From positions 1-64,000 of the forward strand of contig JAURVB010013165.1 in NCBI GenBank assembly GCA_033002965.1: 64,000 nt of DNA, read 5' to 3'. Below the pieces are notes generated by a model. The model was not told where the DNA came from. It saw nothing but the letters and a program-made list of their open reading frames with translations, and searched no databases. This stretch comes from Piper betle. Its lineage: Eukaryota > Streptophyta > Magnoliopsida > Piperales > Piperaceae. The position numbers and the translations under genes were made by a program. Shown piece after piece: positions 23,501-34,823 of the stretch (position 1 is its first letter; every line of letters begins with the position of its first letter).

Positions 23501-26068
23501 AAAATTTAATATATAGTTTGGACCTCTAACCTTGTTTGAAATTAACAAGAATTACAAAATAAAAACATTTGTAGCTTATAGCTAGCAACAACAAATGTCT
23601 TTTTGTATTTAAGTGTTGCAACTCAAAGTAATTAGAGACTTATTGATTGAGTGCACCTCATGATAATTTACTTGACCATCGGGAGCATTGATTGATGGCA
23701 CAAATAAGCACTATTAACTATTAGTTAAGCACATAACTATTTCTAGTTTTTGCTTAATTTGTTCATTAATAAACATTTATTGTGTTGTATATTACTAGCA
23801 TTTCATCTAAAACTTTGACAAGTTGTTTGTTGGTTACTTAATTTTACAAATAATAGAAGTATTATCCACCTCTTTTTGATTATTCAATTTTGAAAGAGAA
23901 ATTCAATATGTCATAATCACACAAACATTCTAAATTAAATCAATCTAACGATTCAAAAAAACAACAAGCATGGTGCATACAAGAAATATTTAACATACGA
24001 CATTTAAAATGCATAAAGATCATTGAACAAGAGAGTCATAAGAACTTCATAATCTAAAATAATTGAGATAGCCAACATATGGGGAATTAAATACCTTTTC
24101 GAATCGCTCTTTGATTATCATTTTGGCGAATAAAGAACACAAAGCCGCCCATTGCAGCTAAAGCGGCACTTGGCTTGCAATAAAAAGTAAAACCAGAGCT
24201 TAAATAGACCACCCGATTAGAAAACATACCACTACTATCATTTTTTAGACAAAACATAAGTAAAAGGTTAAAAAAGCATACATAAAAGTTGTACCCAATG
24301 AAGATAACGTACCAGAACGATATCAATCCATCGATATGAATGGAATGGCACAGTCGTCACAACTGGACGGGTATCCTTATTAAAACTCCGTGATCCCCTA
24401 TTTGCACAAAAGGACCTAATACAACAAGGAAAAAAAACTTAATTATCTAAGAAAGGGTAAAGTAATTTGGCATCTGTATTTCTTTTCTTCTTTTTTTTTC
24501 AAATATTTAACAACAAGGATGTAACACTATTAAACCCAAAATCAAGGGGCACCATAATGTCTGTTTAAATTAAATAGGAATATTAGTAGAATAGAATTTG
24601 GAAAATACCATTAATTTGCTCCAAATGAATATTAATTGAGGATTTTACTTAGAAAGTAGTGGTTTGAATGTTGATCGAGTAACCACTAATTGCAAGACTA
24701 ACAAGCATTCAGAGACATACGTTCAAACATCTAAGCAGCATTGTGCATTAAAATGCTAACACATAAAGAAAACATACAGTAAAAAACTATATGAACTACC
24801 TTTCTTTTCTTTTCTTTTTTATAAAAAAGGACAGAATGAACATATAAATGCACCTAGAAGTATAAGTGGAGGGGGTCAAAACTGATGACTGTGCTGGAGT
24901 AAATGGTAATGTTAGTGCAATAGAATTCAAAAACGCCATTACTTTTATACAAATGAATATTGATTGAAGAATTCACTAGAAAGCTAGTGGTATGAATAAT
25001 TATTAATCAATAAGTGATGGAGAATGCAAAGGCAAAGGTTCAAAAATCAAAGCAGCAGCGTAGATTAAAATGCTAACACAAAAAAAATGGCATACAGTGA
25101 AAAAATTATATGTTTTTTTAAGAAAAAATAAAGACAGATGGAATGAACATATATATATATGCACCAAGAAATAGAAGATAAGGGTGGCGTGGCCATGATG
25201 GAGGAAATAGGAATGCCAGTACAATAGCATTTTGAAAATATCACTAATTTTCTCCAAATGAATATTGATTGAGGATTTTACTAGAAAACTAGTGGTTTGC
25301 ATGTTATTCCACCACTAAGTGATGCAGGATTCAGAGACGTAAGTTCAAACATCTAGGCATCAATGTAAATTAAAATGCTACAAATAAGAAAAGCATACAG
25401 TAAAAAAAATTATAAGAAGGAAATGTCCACACATATGCACCTAGAAGTAGAAGTGGAGGGTGGGAAGCGTGAGTGTGATTGAGTAAACAAGAATGCTAGT
25501 ACAGTAGAACATGGAAGACACCATTAGATTGCTCCAAACGAATATTGATTGAAAGTTTTGATACAAAACTAGTGGCATGAATGTTGGCTGAATAACCACT
25601 AAGAGATGGTGTCTTCAGAGACATAAGTTCAAACATCTAAGCAGCATTGCAGATTAAAATGTTTTCACTCAAACAAGCATAAGTAAAAAATTATAAGAAT
25701 TTCTTTATTTAAAATATAAAAAAAACAGAGGAAATGAATGTACCCAGACGGTGAATTGGAGGGTGGGAAGCGGTGACTATGATGGAGTTAATGGGAATGC
25801 TAGTACAGTAGCATTTGGAAGATACCATCAATTTCCTCCAAATGAATGTGGTTTGAGTAACCACTACGTGGTGGAGTATTCATAGACATAGATTCAAACA
25901 TCTAAGCAGCATTGTCGATTAAAATGCTAACACACCAAAATAGCACACAGTAAAAATATCTGAAGAATTTTTGCTTTGAAAATGAATGTACCCAGAAGGA
26001 GGAGTGGAGGGCGGGAAGCGATGACTATGACGGAGATCAAAAAGGGGTCTGCGAAAGAAGACCTTCAT
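20544..26068 (-). CDS. HCC2: SCO1-like protein without copper ligands (HCC2 type)
   Basis: Seven minus-strand exons join in frame: 25992-26068, 24313-24415, 24095-24173, 21293-21505, 21083-21172, 20807-20939 and 20544-20721. They total 873 bp, coding for 290 residues. All introns are GT-AG; the exon 4 donor (G|GTCTTG) is weak. The N-terminus is basic (MKVFFRRPLFDLRHSHRF), as for mitochondrial import, and a membrane segment lies at about 61-75 (PSAALAAMGGFVFFI). The thioredoxin-like SCO domain follows: FGGPFRL, LLYFGYTSSPDVGPEEL (131-147), VFISIDPMRD (168-177) and FDPRIMGLTG (189-198), then YLLDPSLE (233-240). SCO1 proteins bind copper through CxxxC and a histidine to help build the CuA site of cytochrome c oxidase. 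Here the cysteine positions are Ser139 and Gly143, and the histidine region reads SSNNM. That is the pattern of plant HCC2, which is not expected to bind copper. A family identification is secure; function in this species is inferred. Confidence 0.92.
23041..23469 (+). mobile_element. Cassandra-like TRIM in HCC2 intron 3
   Basis: Two direct repeats of about 150 bp (23041-23188 and 23319-23469) share TTAGTG.GAATG.ACTA, AAATCTTCAACTT and TTTGGGTTGG. Each starts TGT; the first ends TACA. Directly after the first is TGATATTAAAGC, a 9/12 match to the iMet primer site TGGTATCAGAGC. A purine-rich tract (GGAGGTAGGTGGA) precedes the second. Flanks TATTC and GATTC look like a one-base-decayed 5-bp duplication. 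AGTTAACCGCTTTTGAAGAG in the second repeat resembles the 5S rRNA A-box region that Cassandra LTRs carry. The element has no coding capacity. The Cassandra label is tentative; the TRIM structure is firmer. Confidence 0.65.
24560..26040 (-). repeat. Tandem array derived from the HCC2 exon 1/intron 1 boundary
   Basis: Intron 1 and the 3' part of exon 1 form a decayed tandem array with units of about 250-310 bp. Each unit (minus strand) carries a copy of the last 45-55 bp of exon 1 (CTCC.TCATAGTCA..GCTTCCC.CCCTCCA) followed by a donor-like G|GTACAT or G|GTGCAT. It then has intronic sequence with TAGCATTTTAATC and TTAGATGTTTGAAC. Exon-like copies end at plus positions 24854, 25165, 25441 and 25744; the true exon 1 ends at 25992. 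The copies lack the ATG. A partial unit lies at 24560-24715. Confidence 0.85.
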
Positions 26069-29000
26069 CAGGGGTGGTGGTGTGGAGATTCAGAAGAGAG
26101 GAGGTCGGGAGAATGGAAGATGGAGGTTAAAAGGAGGAGTGGGAGGGGCGTGGTGGGCAAGAAAGAGGCAACAAGAGCGAGAGGGAGAGGTGGCTGTACG
26201 CTCTGCCGGCTGCTGCCTCCTCCACAAGAAACTCCACTTAGTGTCAACCCCCATAATTCTCAACTTTCGTACTTCCTACTATACACTATTTACACTTGGT
26301 ACCTTGTATATTTTATCAGAAAAGAAGAAGCCCCATGGGACATATACATTAAAAAAAGTTACATTTTAAGTAAATCTTAAAGATATATCATATTTGAATG
26401 AAAAAATAGATTATAATTATTTAATTTTTTATATTTCTTCAAGATAATAATTAGACATACTTTTTATTTATAAGAAGTTAAAATTTTAGATTAGTCATGT
26501 TCGAATATGAAACATTCTACCTAAATTGAATTATTATTATTATTTATAAAAAATTAAAGTTAGCGATATTCGGGAATTTAAAAATTGAGGTCGGCCGAGT
26601 TTAAATCCGTAGCGTTTTATTAATATTTCTTTTAAAAATTTAACGTTAGCGAGATTCGAACTCGTGATATTTTTTGAGAAGTATTTTTCTTATATATTTT
26701 TTATAATTTTCTTATAGTTTGATTGTTTGATTTTCCTATTTTTAATATAAGGCAAATATTGAGTTCTCCTTTCTATTAATAAGAGTAGATATGATATATT
26801 AAAGATGACTCTAATTGAATAAAAAGATATACTACAATAATTTGATTTTTTATTTTATTTTGATTAATTAAATTTCCTATTATCTATGAACTTGTAACTT
26901 TTAGTTCTTTTTTATTAACAAGTGTAGAATTGATGGGAATTCAAGTTCAATCGATACTTAAAATATAAATAAAATTATTGATTAGACATTTAGGGCAGCA
27001 AGTGGTCGATCAATTTACTGTCTTACCAACTGTTTCAAATTTAATTAAAATAAAATGGCTAAGTAATGTTTTAATCGTTTAAAAAATGGTAAAAAAAAGT
27101 CGTAAATTTAACCACGTCACTTTTATCTTGAAACCGTAGTTGGAGAAGCCTCTTTTGTTATCGTTTTACCAATGTATCGTTTTATTTATTTTTTAAAAGT
27201 AAAATTTTAATTAAACTAATTATTATGAATAAAAAAATATTATTATTTTATTTAATTAAAATTTTATATTATTATATCCTTATAATAGTTGGTTAACATA
27301 AATATATGATTTAAGTGACATTAAATTAATAATTTTAGCTGGATTTTATTATGAGAAAGACTCGTTTAGGTTAAATCAAATTTTACCTACCATTAATTGT
27401 TAACCGGCGGACAAAATGGTCAAACTTTAGCAGTGGTAGGTGGTAGAGAAAGCGAAAAACGGTGGCATTAAAATATTTTATATAATCAATATTTAATTAA
27501 ATACTTATTGAAATACCAAAATTCAAACATAAAAACAGAATTTAAGAAAAATATTGGATTAAAAAATGTGAAATGAATTAAAATTGTACAAAGGGTAAAC
27601 CATACTAAATTTAAAGAGAGGCATACAATAATATTGGGCTGGTACTATATCAATATTCAAAATTATGGTTCTAAATATCATTAAACAATCATCCCAAAGA
27701 CTACTAATTCAGATCCAACATACTCATATCCATTTTAGAGGATGTTTGCCTTGGGTAAGAGGGGTGGAGGGAAATTTCCAAAATCCTTAAGGTAAGGGTA
27801 AAGAGGTTCTTCTAATTTGTAGGGTGTGTATGGTTGATAAGTTTTAAGAGTAGGGCATGTTAACTTTCAAGAAGAAAAAAAATCCTACTAATTTTTTTCT
27901 CTAACTATAATAAGAGGGAGACCTAAACGGTGTGTTTAGTTTTTAATTGAACTGCATCAATCATCCAAATGCCAACAAACAAAGGAAAAATATCTGGATA
28001 GTTAAGTATAATATTTTCTACAAAAAATATTTAATTACTTTAAATTTATAATATAAATAATACTTTTTGAAAATTTATTTCATTAATAACCAAATCTCTT
28101 TATTTTTCATTAGAATAACTTAAATATCCAAAAAATCTCATTTAATTAGAAGCAATGCAAGTAGTGGAAAAAAATGTAATTTTTTGTTTGACTTAATAAA
28201 ATTGAAATTAATCGATCAATAAATGATGAATAACAAGTTGTTGAAGATTAAAGTAAAGTTAAAATTTTTAGAATAAACTTTGGATTTTAATCTCATGGAA
28301 AGAATTAGAAAATAAAATAAATAAAATTTGGGTGTTTAAAAGTTCAAGCTAACATAGGTTGTTCAATTTTATGAATAATTCATAAAATTTTTAAAATTTT
28401 AATTTTCACCCTTGAATTGTAAATAGTTTATTAAATTAGCCATGGCCACCCACAACCTCAATCCAACTGCTTTAGTCAACGCAACAGCTCACCAGTGCGC
28501 TGGCCGTGGTTATGTAAGGAGATAAATTGAGGGAAATTTTGGGGTTTTCATAAAAAAATCTCTTCTAATTGTAACTTCACATTATCATGTCTTCAAATTG
28601 TAATATTTAGATTTAAATGATAACACTTATTTTAAGAAATATCTCAACCAATAATTACACTGAATAGAAATCAATTAAAATAATTTAATTTATACATTAT
28701 TAATATATATGCCTGCTATGTTTAATACGGGCCATTTTAGCTAGTTAGGAATCATATGAAGCATAGCTTAAACAATCATGTGATTGTGATCGACAAAAGA
28801 AAAAAAAGGTGGCAGGAACCTTTCTAGATCGTAGCTTAATTATGTGAGTACTGTTTTCTGAGGGTTTGCAAGAAGTCCAATGGAGGCAGCTGTTGATGAT
28901 ATTGAGATCCACGTAAATTCAAGAATCTTGAGGATACAAGAGTCGACACTCGATAAGATTAATGGCTACAAAGCAACCAATTTGCAATCTCCATTGCTAT

Positions 29001-29716
29001 ATGATTTTGTCACATATTATTTTGGAAAATAATAATTTTGGGTTAAATTTAGCTATAACTTAGGACCAGAACACTAGTCCTCGTGCCACTGATAGAGCTT
29101 AAAAGAAATCTCACCAGATATATTCTAAGCTGGTGTTATCACAAATTTTATTACAATATATTAAATGCCACTTTACACCACTTAGTGTTCACTTTTTGGT
29201 ACCTATTGATGTACAAACTTTTTTGGATTAATTTTATTGTGTAGTTTGAGTTTATTTTTCTTTTGAAAGGCACAGCGCTACAGTATTGTTTTTTTCTTAT
29301 CCTCGCTAAGGCCCTCCTCTGCGCTCTACTTCTTTCCTCTCTTTTTTCTCATCTTGGCTAACGGCCGAAATGCCCGGGGAAGAACTGTAAACAAGGAAAG
29401 GCTAATGGTGGAGAAATATTTCCTTATCAGTATCTTTGAGGAGAGTAAGCAAAAAATATTTGTAAGGACTTTGTCAATTAGGAGAGTTTGCTTAAATAAC
29501 CAGTAGCATTCCTTATTGCCAAAATAATGGCCGAAGTAGCAATAGTGGTGAAAGGTAGCTAGTAGCTTCCCAATGAATCTAGGAGCACACACATTTACAA
29601 TTTCTTTCTCCACCTCCAAAAATCCACTTACTTTCAACTAACCATCGCCATCCTTATCCACTTTGAGGAGCTTCATTTTTTCAACAATATCAGCAAGGAG
29701 ACCATGCCAAGGATCC
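26069..29716. other. HCC2 5' flank and AT-rich spacer
   Basis: The first ~200 bp (26069-26270) hold the purine/pyrimidine-biased leader region of HCC2 on the minus strand. Beyond it the sequence is strongly AT-rich to 29716 without a supportable gene. A B-box-like word (minus strand GAGTTCGAATCTCGC, about 26643-26660) could mark an old tRNA-derived SINE, but no A box or tail was found. Short open frames (28880-29032 plus; 29326-29637 minus) have no recognisable domain. Confidence 0.5.
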
Positions 29717-30718
29717 ATGTCACACCTTGCAAGCCCGAATCAATTTAGGTTGATGAGGAGATATGATGAGAGGTCTTGACACTTGTTTTAATGTGATAAC
29801 ATCATCAAACTCTCTATGTCGAAGAGATCAATCAAGCAACCAAGTAAAAAACTGAAAATTGAATAAAGGAATGAAGTGTTGAAGTGTTCTATAGTTTGAC
29901 TACACTTCGATTAGGATTTCAGCAACCCAAGCTAAGAGGTGTAGGCCAAGGAAAATGGAGTTTTAACCTTTGGCTGACTTTCGATTAGTGGTTCGGCAAC
30001 CGAAGACCCAAGGCTTGATGAGAAGCTGTGTAGCAGGAGACTTCGGTTACCCTTCGGTCAGGATTACAACAACTGAAGTATGAAGTCTGAAGATAAAGCC
30101 GTGATGCATTAGAGTTTGGTAGACCTTCGGTCATACGTTCATCTACCAATGTGATCATTAGCAAGACTTTAAAGCGGACGATGGAGAGTGGAATCTCACA
30201 CTAGATTAGTGAAGTTTGAGAAGATAGTTTGGCAAACATTCAATCGAGGGTTCGATAGCCAAACACTGCATTGTAAACCCTAGGTTGATGTGGCACAAAA
30301 GGATGAGAAGCTTCAGGCGCAGGTCCTCCAGCCAAAGGTGATGCGGACAATTATAAGTAAATGTAAGGCTGGTATTCAATCGATCATTCGGTAGCCGATC
30401 ATTATGGAAAGTTGCTAAAACTAGCTGTTGGGAAAAGCAAAAATGAGGGGTTCAAACCCTAATAGCTACTATTCTTGGAGAGGCTATGGAAGCCTATAAA
30501 TAGGGCATTGGGGAGTGTATTTTGAATATATTTTGATATTATTGTGAATCCTAAACTCTCTTGGGCCAGACTTGGAAGAACACGTTTGTGTTAGGAAAGA
30601 CTTACTTATTAGCTTGTATTATAGTTGACTTGATTGTACCAAAGAGTGTTTTGTAAGAGAGGTTAGCTCAAGTGGGTTTAAGCAACTTTTAAAACTCCTA
30701 AGGTATGCTTTTATTTCC
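29717..30718 (+). mobile_element. Possible LTR-like insertion with TATA box
   Basis: The sequence starts near TGTCACACCTTGCAAGCCCG (29718). It contains repeated CTTCGGT words, then CTATAAATAGGGC (about 30495) followed by a transcript-like stretch to about 30700. It directly abuts the end of the RNase H remnant, so it interrupts or truncates the Athila-type element. I found no terminal repeat or target duplication, so the class is a guess. Confidence 0.3.
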
Positions 30719-31765
30719 AGATCAAATTCTTATAGTAGTAACACCCATCTGATGAGCCTTGGTTGACCTCCTTCTTCTGCAGTAGGTATTTCAAAGCCGA
30801 GTAGTTTATATGAACTATCACTTGAGTACCCATCAAGTATGAGCTGAATTTATCCACAAAATATATTAAATCGAATAATTCCATCTTTGTAGTAGTATAA
30901 TTTACTTGACTCTTATTTAAAGCCTTCTTGGCATAATAGATGGTATGAAAGACATTGTTGATGCACTAGCCTAAGACTGCACCAATGACATAGTCACTTG
31001 CATCACACCTGAACTCGAATGGTTGTGGCCATACTTGTGAAGCAACGATAGGAGGAAAGATGAGCTCTTCCCTCAATCTATTAACTGCTTCTAGACAAGC
31101 TTTATTAAAATTGAAAGCTACATCATATTCCAATAAATTACAAAGTGTTTTTGCAATTTTTGAAAAGTCTTTTATGAACCATTTGTAGAGTCCAGTGTGA
31201 CTTAGGAAGCTTCTTACTCCCTTAACATTAGTTGATGGTGGCAACTTCTCAATTACTTCTACTTTTGCTTTGTCCACCTCCAGACCTTTGCTTGATACTC
31301 TATGTCCTAGCACAATTCCTTGTGTTATTATGAAGTGATATTTTTTCCAATTCAAAATTAGGTTGGAACTTTCACATCTTACCAAGACTTTGTCTAGAGT
31401 CTCTAGGCATTGGTCAAAGGTATTTCTAAATACTGAAAAATTATCTATGAAGGTTTTCATACCCTCCTCCATCATGTCTAAGAAAATGGACATCATGAAT
31501 CTTTGAAATGTTCTCGGGGAATATTACAGTCTAAAGGGCATCCTTCTGAAGGCACATGTTCTATATGGCATGTGAATGTAGCCTTCTTTTGGTCCTCTAG
31601 GCGAATTGCTATTTTAGCAATAGTGTTCTTGTCCGACCAATCTATCTAGCATTTGATCAATGAATGGTAAAGGAAAATGATCCTTTCTTGTGGCTTTGTT
31701 CAGCTTCTTATAATCCATCCATATTCTCTATCCAGTTATTATCTTGCAAGAAATTAGCTCATTGT
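30719..31765 (-). pseudogene. Athila-type RT (C-terminal part) and RNase H
   Basis: On the minus strand, RIWMDYKKLNKATRKDHF and PLPFIDQMLDRLVG (31740-31620) are the RT core of Athila elements. After in-frame stops, the open frame 31496-30966 carries TFIDNFSVF, where active elements have two adjacent aspartates at the catalytic box; the second is Asn here. LNWKKYHF, GIVLGHRVSSKGLEVDKAK, LYKWFIKDFSKIA and CDASDYVIGAVLG follow. After a TAG at about 30966 the RNase H continues with YYAKKALN, NYTTTKMEL and SALKYLL to about 30720. Stops plus the altered catalytic residue indicate a dead enzyme. Confidence 0.85.
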
Positions 31766-33110
31766 CCATTAATATCATAAATTATCAATTATAACCTTTA
31801 GAGTACCGATACAATGGTTTTTATGGATGATTTTAAATGAGTTTTATTTATTAAATTTTGGGATTGGGAGTCATGAGTGCAATTTAACACTCATTCGCTT
31901 TAACGTAATAATCAATTTTCTAAACTTTTTGTTATCACACAAATGATTGGTGTTTAATATAGTTATGTGTGATTACATTTTTTTCTATAAAATTTAATGT
32001 AGCGATTTCTTGAATTTCACACATATTCTTCTATATAAAGGAGAATTCTGTTGATGTTAAATAAAATAACATCTTGATGGTTTGTGAGCATATTTGGCTC
32101 ACAAAGGAAAGACTTTAGAAATATTTCATTTATATTAGGATCGTAGTTGCTGGTGCGTCATCACAATTCCAAGTTTGTATAATTACTCGAAATGTTATAT
32201 ATTCCTATGTGGGAGTCTTGGTCGGCCTGAGCCCACATTCGACCACCATCTGTCAAGCGCAACTAGGGTCAAAGAATTAACTCAGTCCAACATGGGGCAG
32301 TGCCCTTAAAAAGTAGTATGCAGGAGTCTTGGTTGGCCTGAGCCCACATTCGACTACTATGTGTTGAGCATAATCGGGGTCAAAGAATTAGCTGAGTTTA
32401 ACACGGAGCAGTACCCTTAAAAAATTACTATGTGGGAGTCTTGGTCGCCCTGAGCCCACATTTGACCACCATGCGCCGAGATAACCACTGTTCAAGAATT
32501 GACTTAGTCCAACATAGGGCAATACCCTTAAAATTCTTGAAAGATTAAATACTAGCCCCCATGCCGAAAAGGGTAATAGGGCGCAGTGGCACAAGAAATT
32601 ATGCACTTGTGATACCGATAGGGTGAGTTAATGAGAAATATCGGTAACTACAGGCCGAGGGTCACGTAGCGTGTGTGCCTATACATGAGATTGTAGTTAG
32701 ATGGGTGGCCACCCTCTTAACATATTAAGAGCTCAGCATAGGCTCATAATCACTAAAAGTTAAATTAATGATGTTGTAGAATATATTAATTTTTTCTTAT
32801 AATTATATGACTTAGTATTTTTATCACTAATATGGAATTACCTCCACAGGTGTGAGCATTATGAAAGGATGGGTAAAGTCGGGACAAGTGGAAGGCTTTA
32901 TTATACTATTATTTTTCTTATATGCTGTTATACTTTCAGATTGTTTGCATGACAATGGGATTTTGGTTTGGTCCATGAGGCTTAGATTATTCCAAGCATT
33001 TATTATATTAAATTTTATGTCATGGGTTTATTTAAAATGTTAAAAGTTAATAGAAAATTAATTTATGAGACACTTAGTTTCATATAGTAACACTTAGCTC
33101 GTGGCTTAGA
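31766..33110. mobile_element. Unclassified insertion splitting the Athila RT
   Basis: RT coding sequence stops at about 31766 (after ...NELI on the minus strand) and resumes at about 33111 (...PKKRGIIVM). The intervening ~1.35 kb has no coding domain. It contains TATATAAAGG near 32033 and three tandem repeats at 32206-32537. It is most likely a solo LTR or other non-coding element, but its exact ends and any target duplication could not be set. Confidence 0.5.
32206..32537 (+). repeat. Three tandem copies of ~111 bp
   Basis: The copies start at 32206, 32317 and 32429. Each has TATG..GGAGTCTTGGT.G, CCTGAGCCCACATT.GAC, CAAAGAATTA or CAAGAATTGA, and AGT.CCCTTAAAA or AATACCCTTAAAA. The spacing is 111-112 bp and the copies are diverged by point changes. 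They sit downstream of a TATA-like box inside the insertion. Confidence 0.85.
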
Positions 33111-33330
33111 ACTGCTAGGTCGTTAAAAGGCATAACAATTATTCCTCTTTTCTTTGGAACACATTGGAAAGGACTAACCCATGAACTATATGCAATTAGA
33201 TAGATAATTCCGGCATCTAGCCACTTGAGTTTCTCCTTCTTCACTACCTCCTTCGCTATAGGATTGAGGCATCTCTGCCATTCAACAATTGGCTTGTGTC
33301 CTTCTTCAAGCTAAAATTTGTGCATGTTAC
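33111..33330 (-). pseudogene. Athila-type RT, N-terminal fragment
   Basis: On the minus strand the fragment reads EEGHKPIVEWQRCLNPIAKE, VVKKEKLKWLDAGIIY and SSWVSPFQCVPKKRG. This is the segment just before the RT fingers in Athila-type pol. It is continuous with the fragment at 31500-31765 once the intervening insertion is disregarded. It has no start of its own. Confidence 0.8.
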
Positions 33331-33605
33331 CACTTGGTCTCATGCCTCGAATGTCGGCAATTGTCCATTAGATAAACAGATGATGATCTCTTAGGACTCT
33401 CAGTAACTTCTCCTCCTCCTACAAAGATGTGAGTAATATAGAAATAATTATCGAAAGAGTATTAGGTTCTGCAAGAAATGCATACTTAAGTTGCTTTAGC
33501 AAGGGATTCAACCCTAACTCTGGAGAATTGATTTCTTTCGTTCCAAATTCTATTCGAGCAAGGGCTCGGGCTGCTTACTTCCTTCATTGGTGCATGGCTG
33601 GTTGT

Positions 33606-34199
33606 CGTTGGGTTTATCCCAATTGGTCGTGGATGATGTTGGTGACTTGTATATAGGGTAATGGGAAAGCCTTATTCCTTGAGCTAGCATTTAGATTAAG
33701 AGAGGCCCATGACACCTATTGTGAGTTTCCTTTGGTTGTTTAAAGTCCTTTTTGGGGGTCTGAAGGGTCCAACAGTAGTTTTGGAGCCTGGGTGGGGGTC
33801 CAAAGGGCCCAATAAGTGGCATCAGAGCTAAGTTCGAGCTGTGTTTGCCTATTTCAATTGTGGATGTTTCCTTTATGGGTTTCACCTAATGATTTGAAGA
33901 AGGAGTTTGCTAGGTGGGTGCCGTCTGATTTAAGGAGATTGTGTTAGACAATGATGGTTTCGGGTCATGCTCGATGTGTGAAGGGGAGTTGTTGGGTTTA
34001 TCCCACATTGGTCGTGGATGATGTTGGCGACTTGTATATAGGCTAATGGGAAAGCCTTATTCATTGAGCTAGATTTTGGATTAAGAGAGGCCCGTGACAG
34101 CTATTGTGAATTTCCTTTGGTTGTTTAAAGTCCCTTTTCGGGGCTCGAATGGTCCAACAGTGGTTTCGGAGCTGGGGTGGGGGCCCAAAGGGCCCAATA
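33606..34199 (+). mobile_element. TRIM (miniature LTR retrotransposon), GTTGT duplication
   Basis: Two direct repeats of 209-210 bp (33606-33814 and 33990-34199) share TTGGGTTTATCCCA, GGTCGTGGATGATGTTGG, GACTTGTATATAGG, AATGGGAAAGCCTTATTC and GGGCCCAATA. TGGCATCAGAGC, an iMet primer site, starts at 33817. A purine tract GTGAAGGGGAGT precedes the 3' repeat. A perfect 5-bp duplication GTTGT lies at 33601-33605 and 34200-34204. The 175-bp internal part has no coding capacity. The 3' LTR starts TGTT; the 5' LTR starts CGTT (one change). It sits on the opposite strand to the Athila relic it interrupts. Confidence 0.93.
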
Positions 34200-34301
34200 G
34201 TTGTCTAGCTAAGCCATCAACTTGGCTAGCTCTTCATCTTTATCTCCTATGTCCTTGGAGGTCAATATATGTTCAAGAGGGTCAAAGAATTGGCTTCTCT
34301 T

Positions 34302-34823
34302 CTAAACTTCTAAAACTATTTGTTTGATGATACTGATAGCAAAATAGTCATCAGCTAATTTAGGGTATTCCATGGCCATGAAGATGTTGAACACCACTTG
34401 TTCATTGTTGACCCTCATAATCAGTTCTTCTACGGCCATTTCAATTAGGGTTCTTCGAGTCGATAGAAATGGTTGTTCCCTGATGATTGGGGCATCCTTG
34501 CCTTCTTCCATGTATAATATTACAAAGTCTGCTAGGTAGATAAATTTGTCCACCTTTACCAAAATATTCTCTATTTTTCCCTTTTGAAAAATGTAAGACC
34601 TATCAGCTAATTGTAATTTCACAATAGTGGGCTTCACCTCTCCTAGCCCTAGTTTCTTGTAAATGGACAATAACATCAAGTTGATGCGAATGCCTAAATC
34701 ATAAAGGGCTTTACGTGAAAATTTTGATCCAATGGAGGAGCGAATGATGAATATCCTTGGATCCTTCAACTTTGGGGGTAATTTTCTTTGTAGCATTGCA
34801 CTGCACCCTTTATTCAGTGCCAC
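34302..34823 (-). pseudogene. Athila-type aspartic protease region
   Basis: The minus-strand open frame contains LPPKLKDPRIFIIRSSIGSK, then KALYDLGIRINLMLLSIYKK, where DLG is the position of the catalytic aspartate in this family. It continues LGLGEVKPTIVKLQLADRS, VKVDKFIYLADFVIL, IIREQPFLSTRRTLI and RVNNEQVVFN. It is the best preserved open frame of the relic (173 codons). It would cut the Gag-Pol polyprotein in an active element. Length and order fit the family, but it has no intact Gag-Pol context. Confidence 0.85.

Noticed and set aside
26640..26665. B-box-like word, possible tRNA gene or SINE
   Set aside because: Only a B box is visible. There is no cloverleaf, A box, tail or target duplication.
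29326..29637. Minus-strand 103-codon open frame
   Set aside because: It has no recognisable domain and no splice or context support in AT-rich spacer DNA.
33606..34199. Direct repeats, first considered a simple tandem or segmental duplication
   Set aside because: The primer site after the first repeat, the purine tract before the second and the GTTGT pair show that it is a TRIM.
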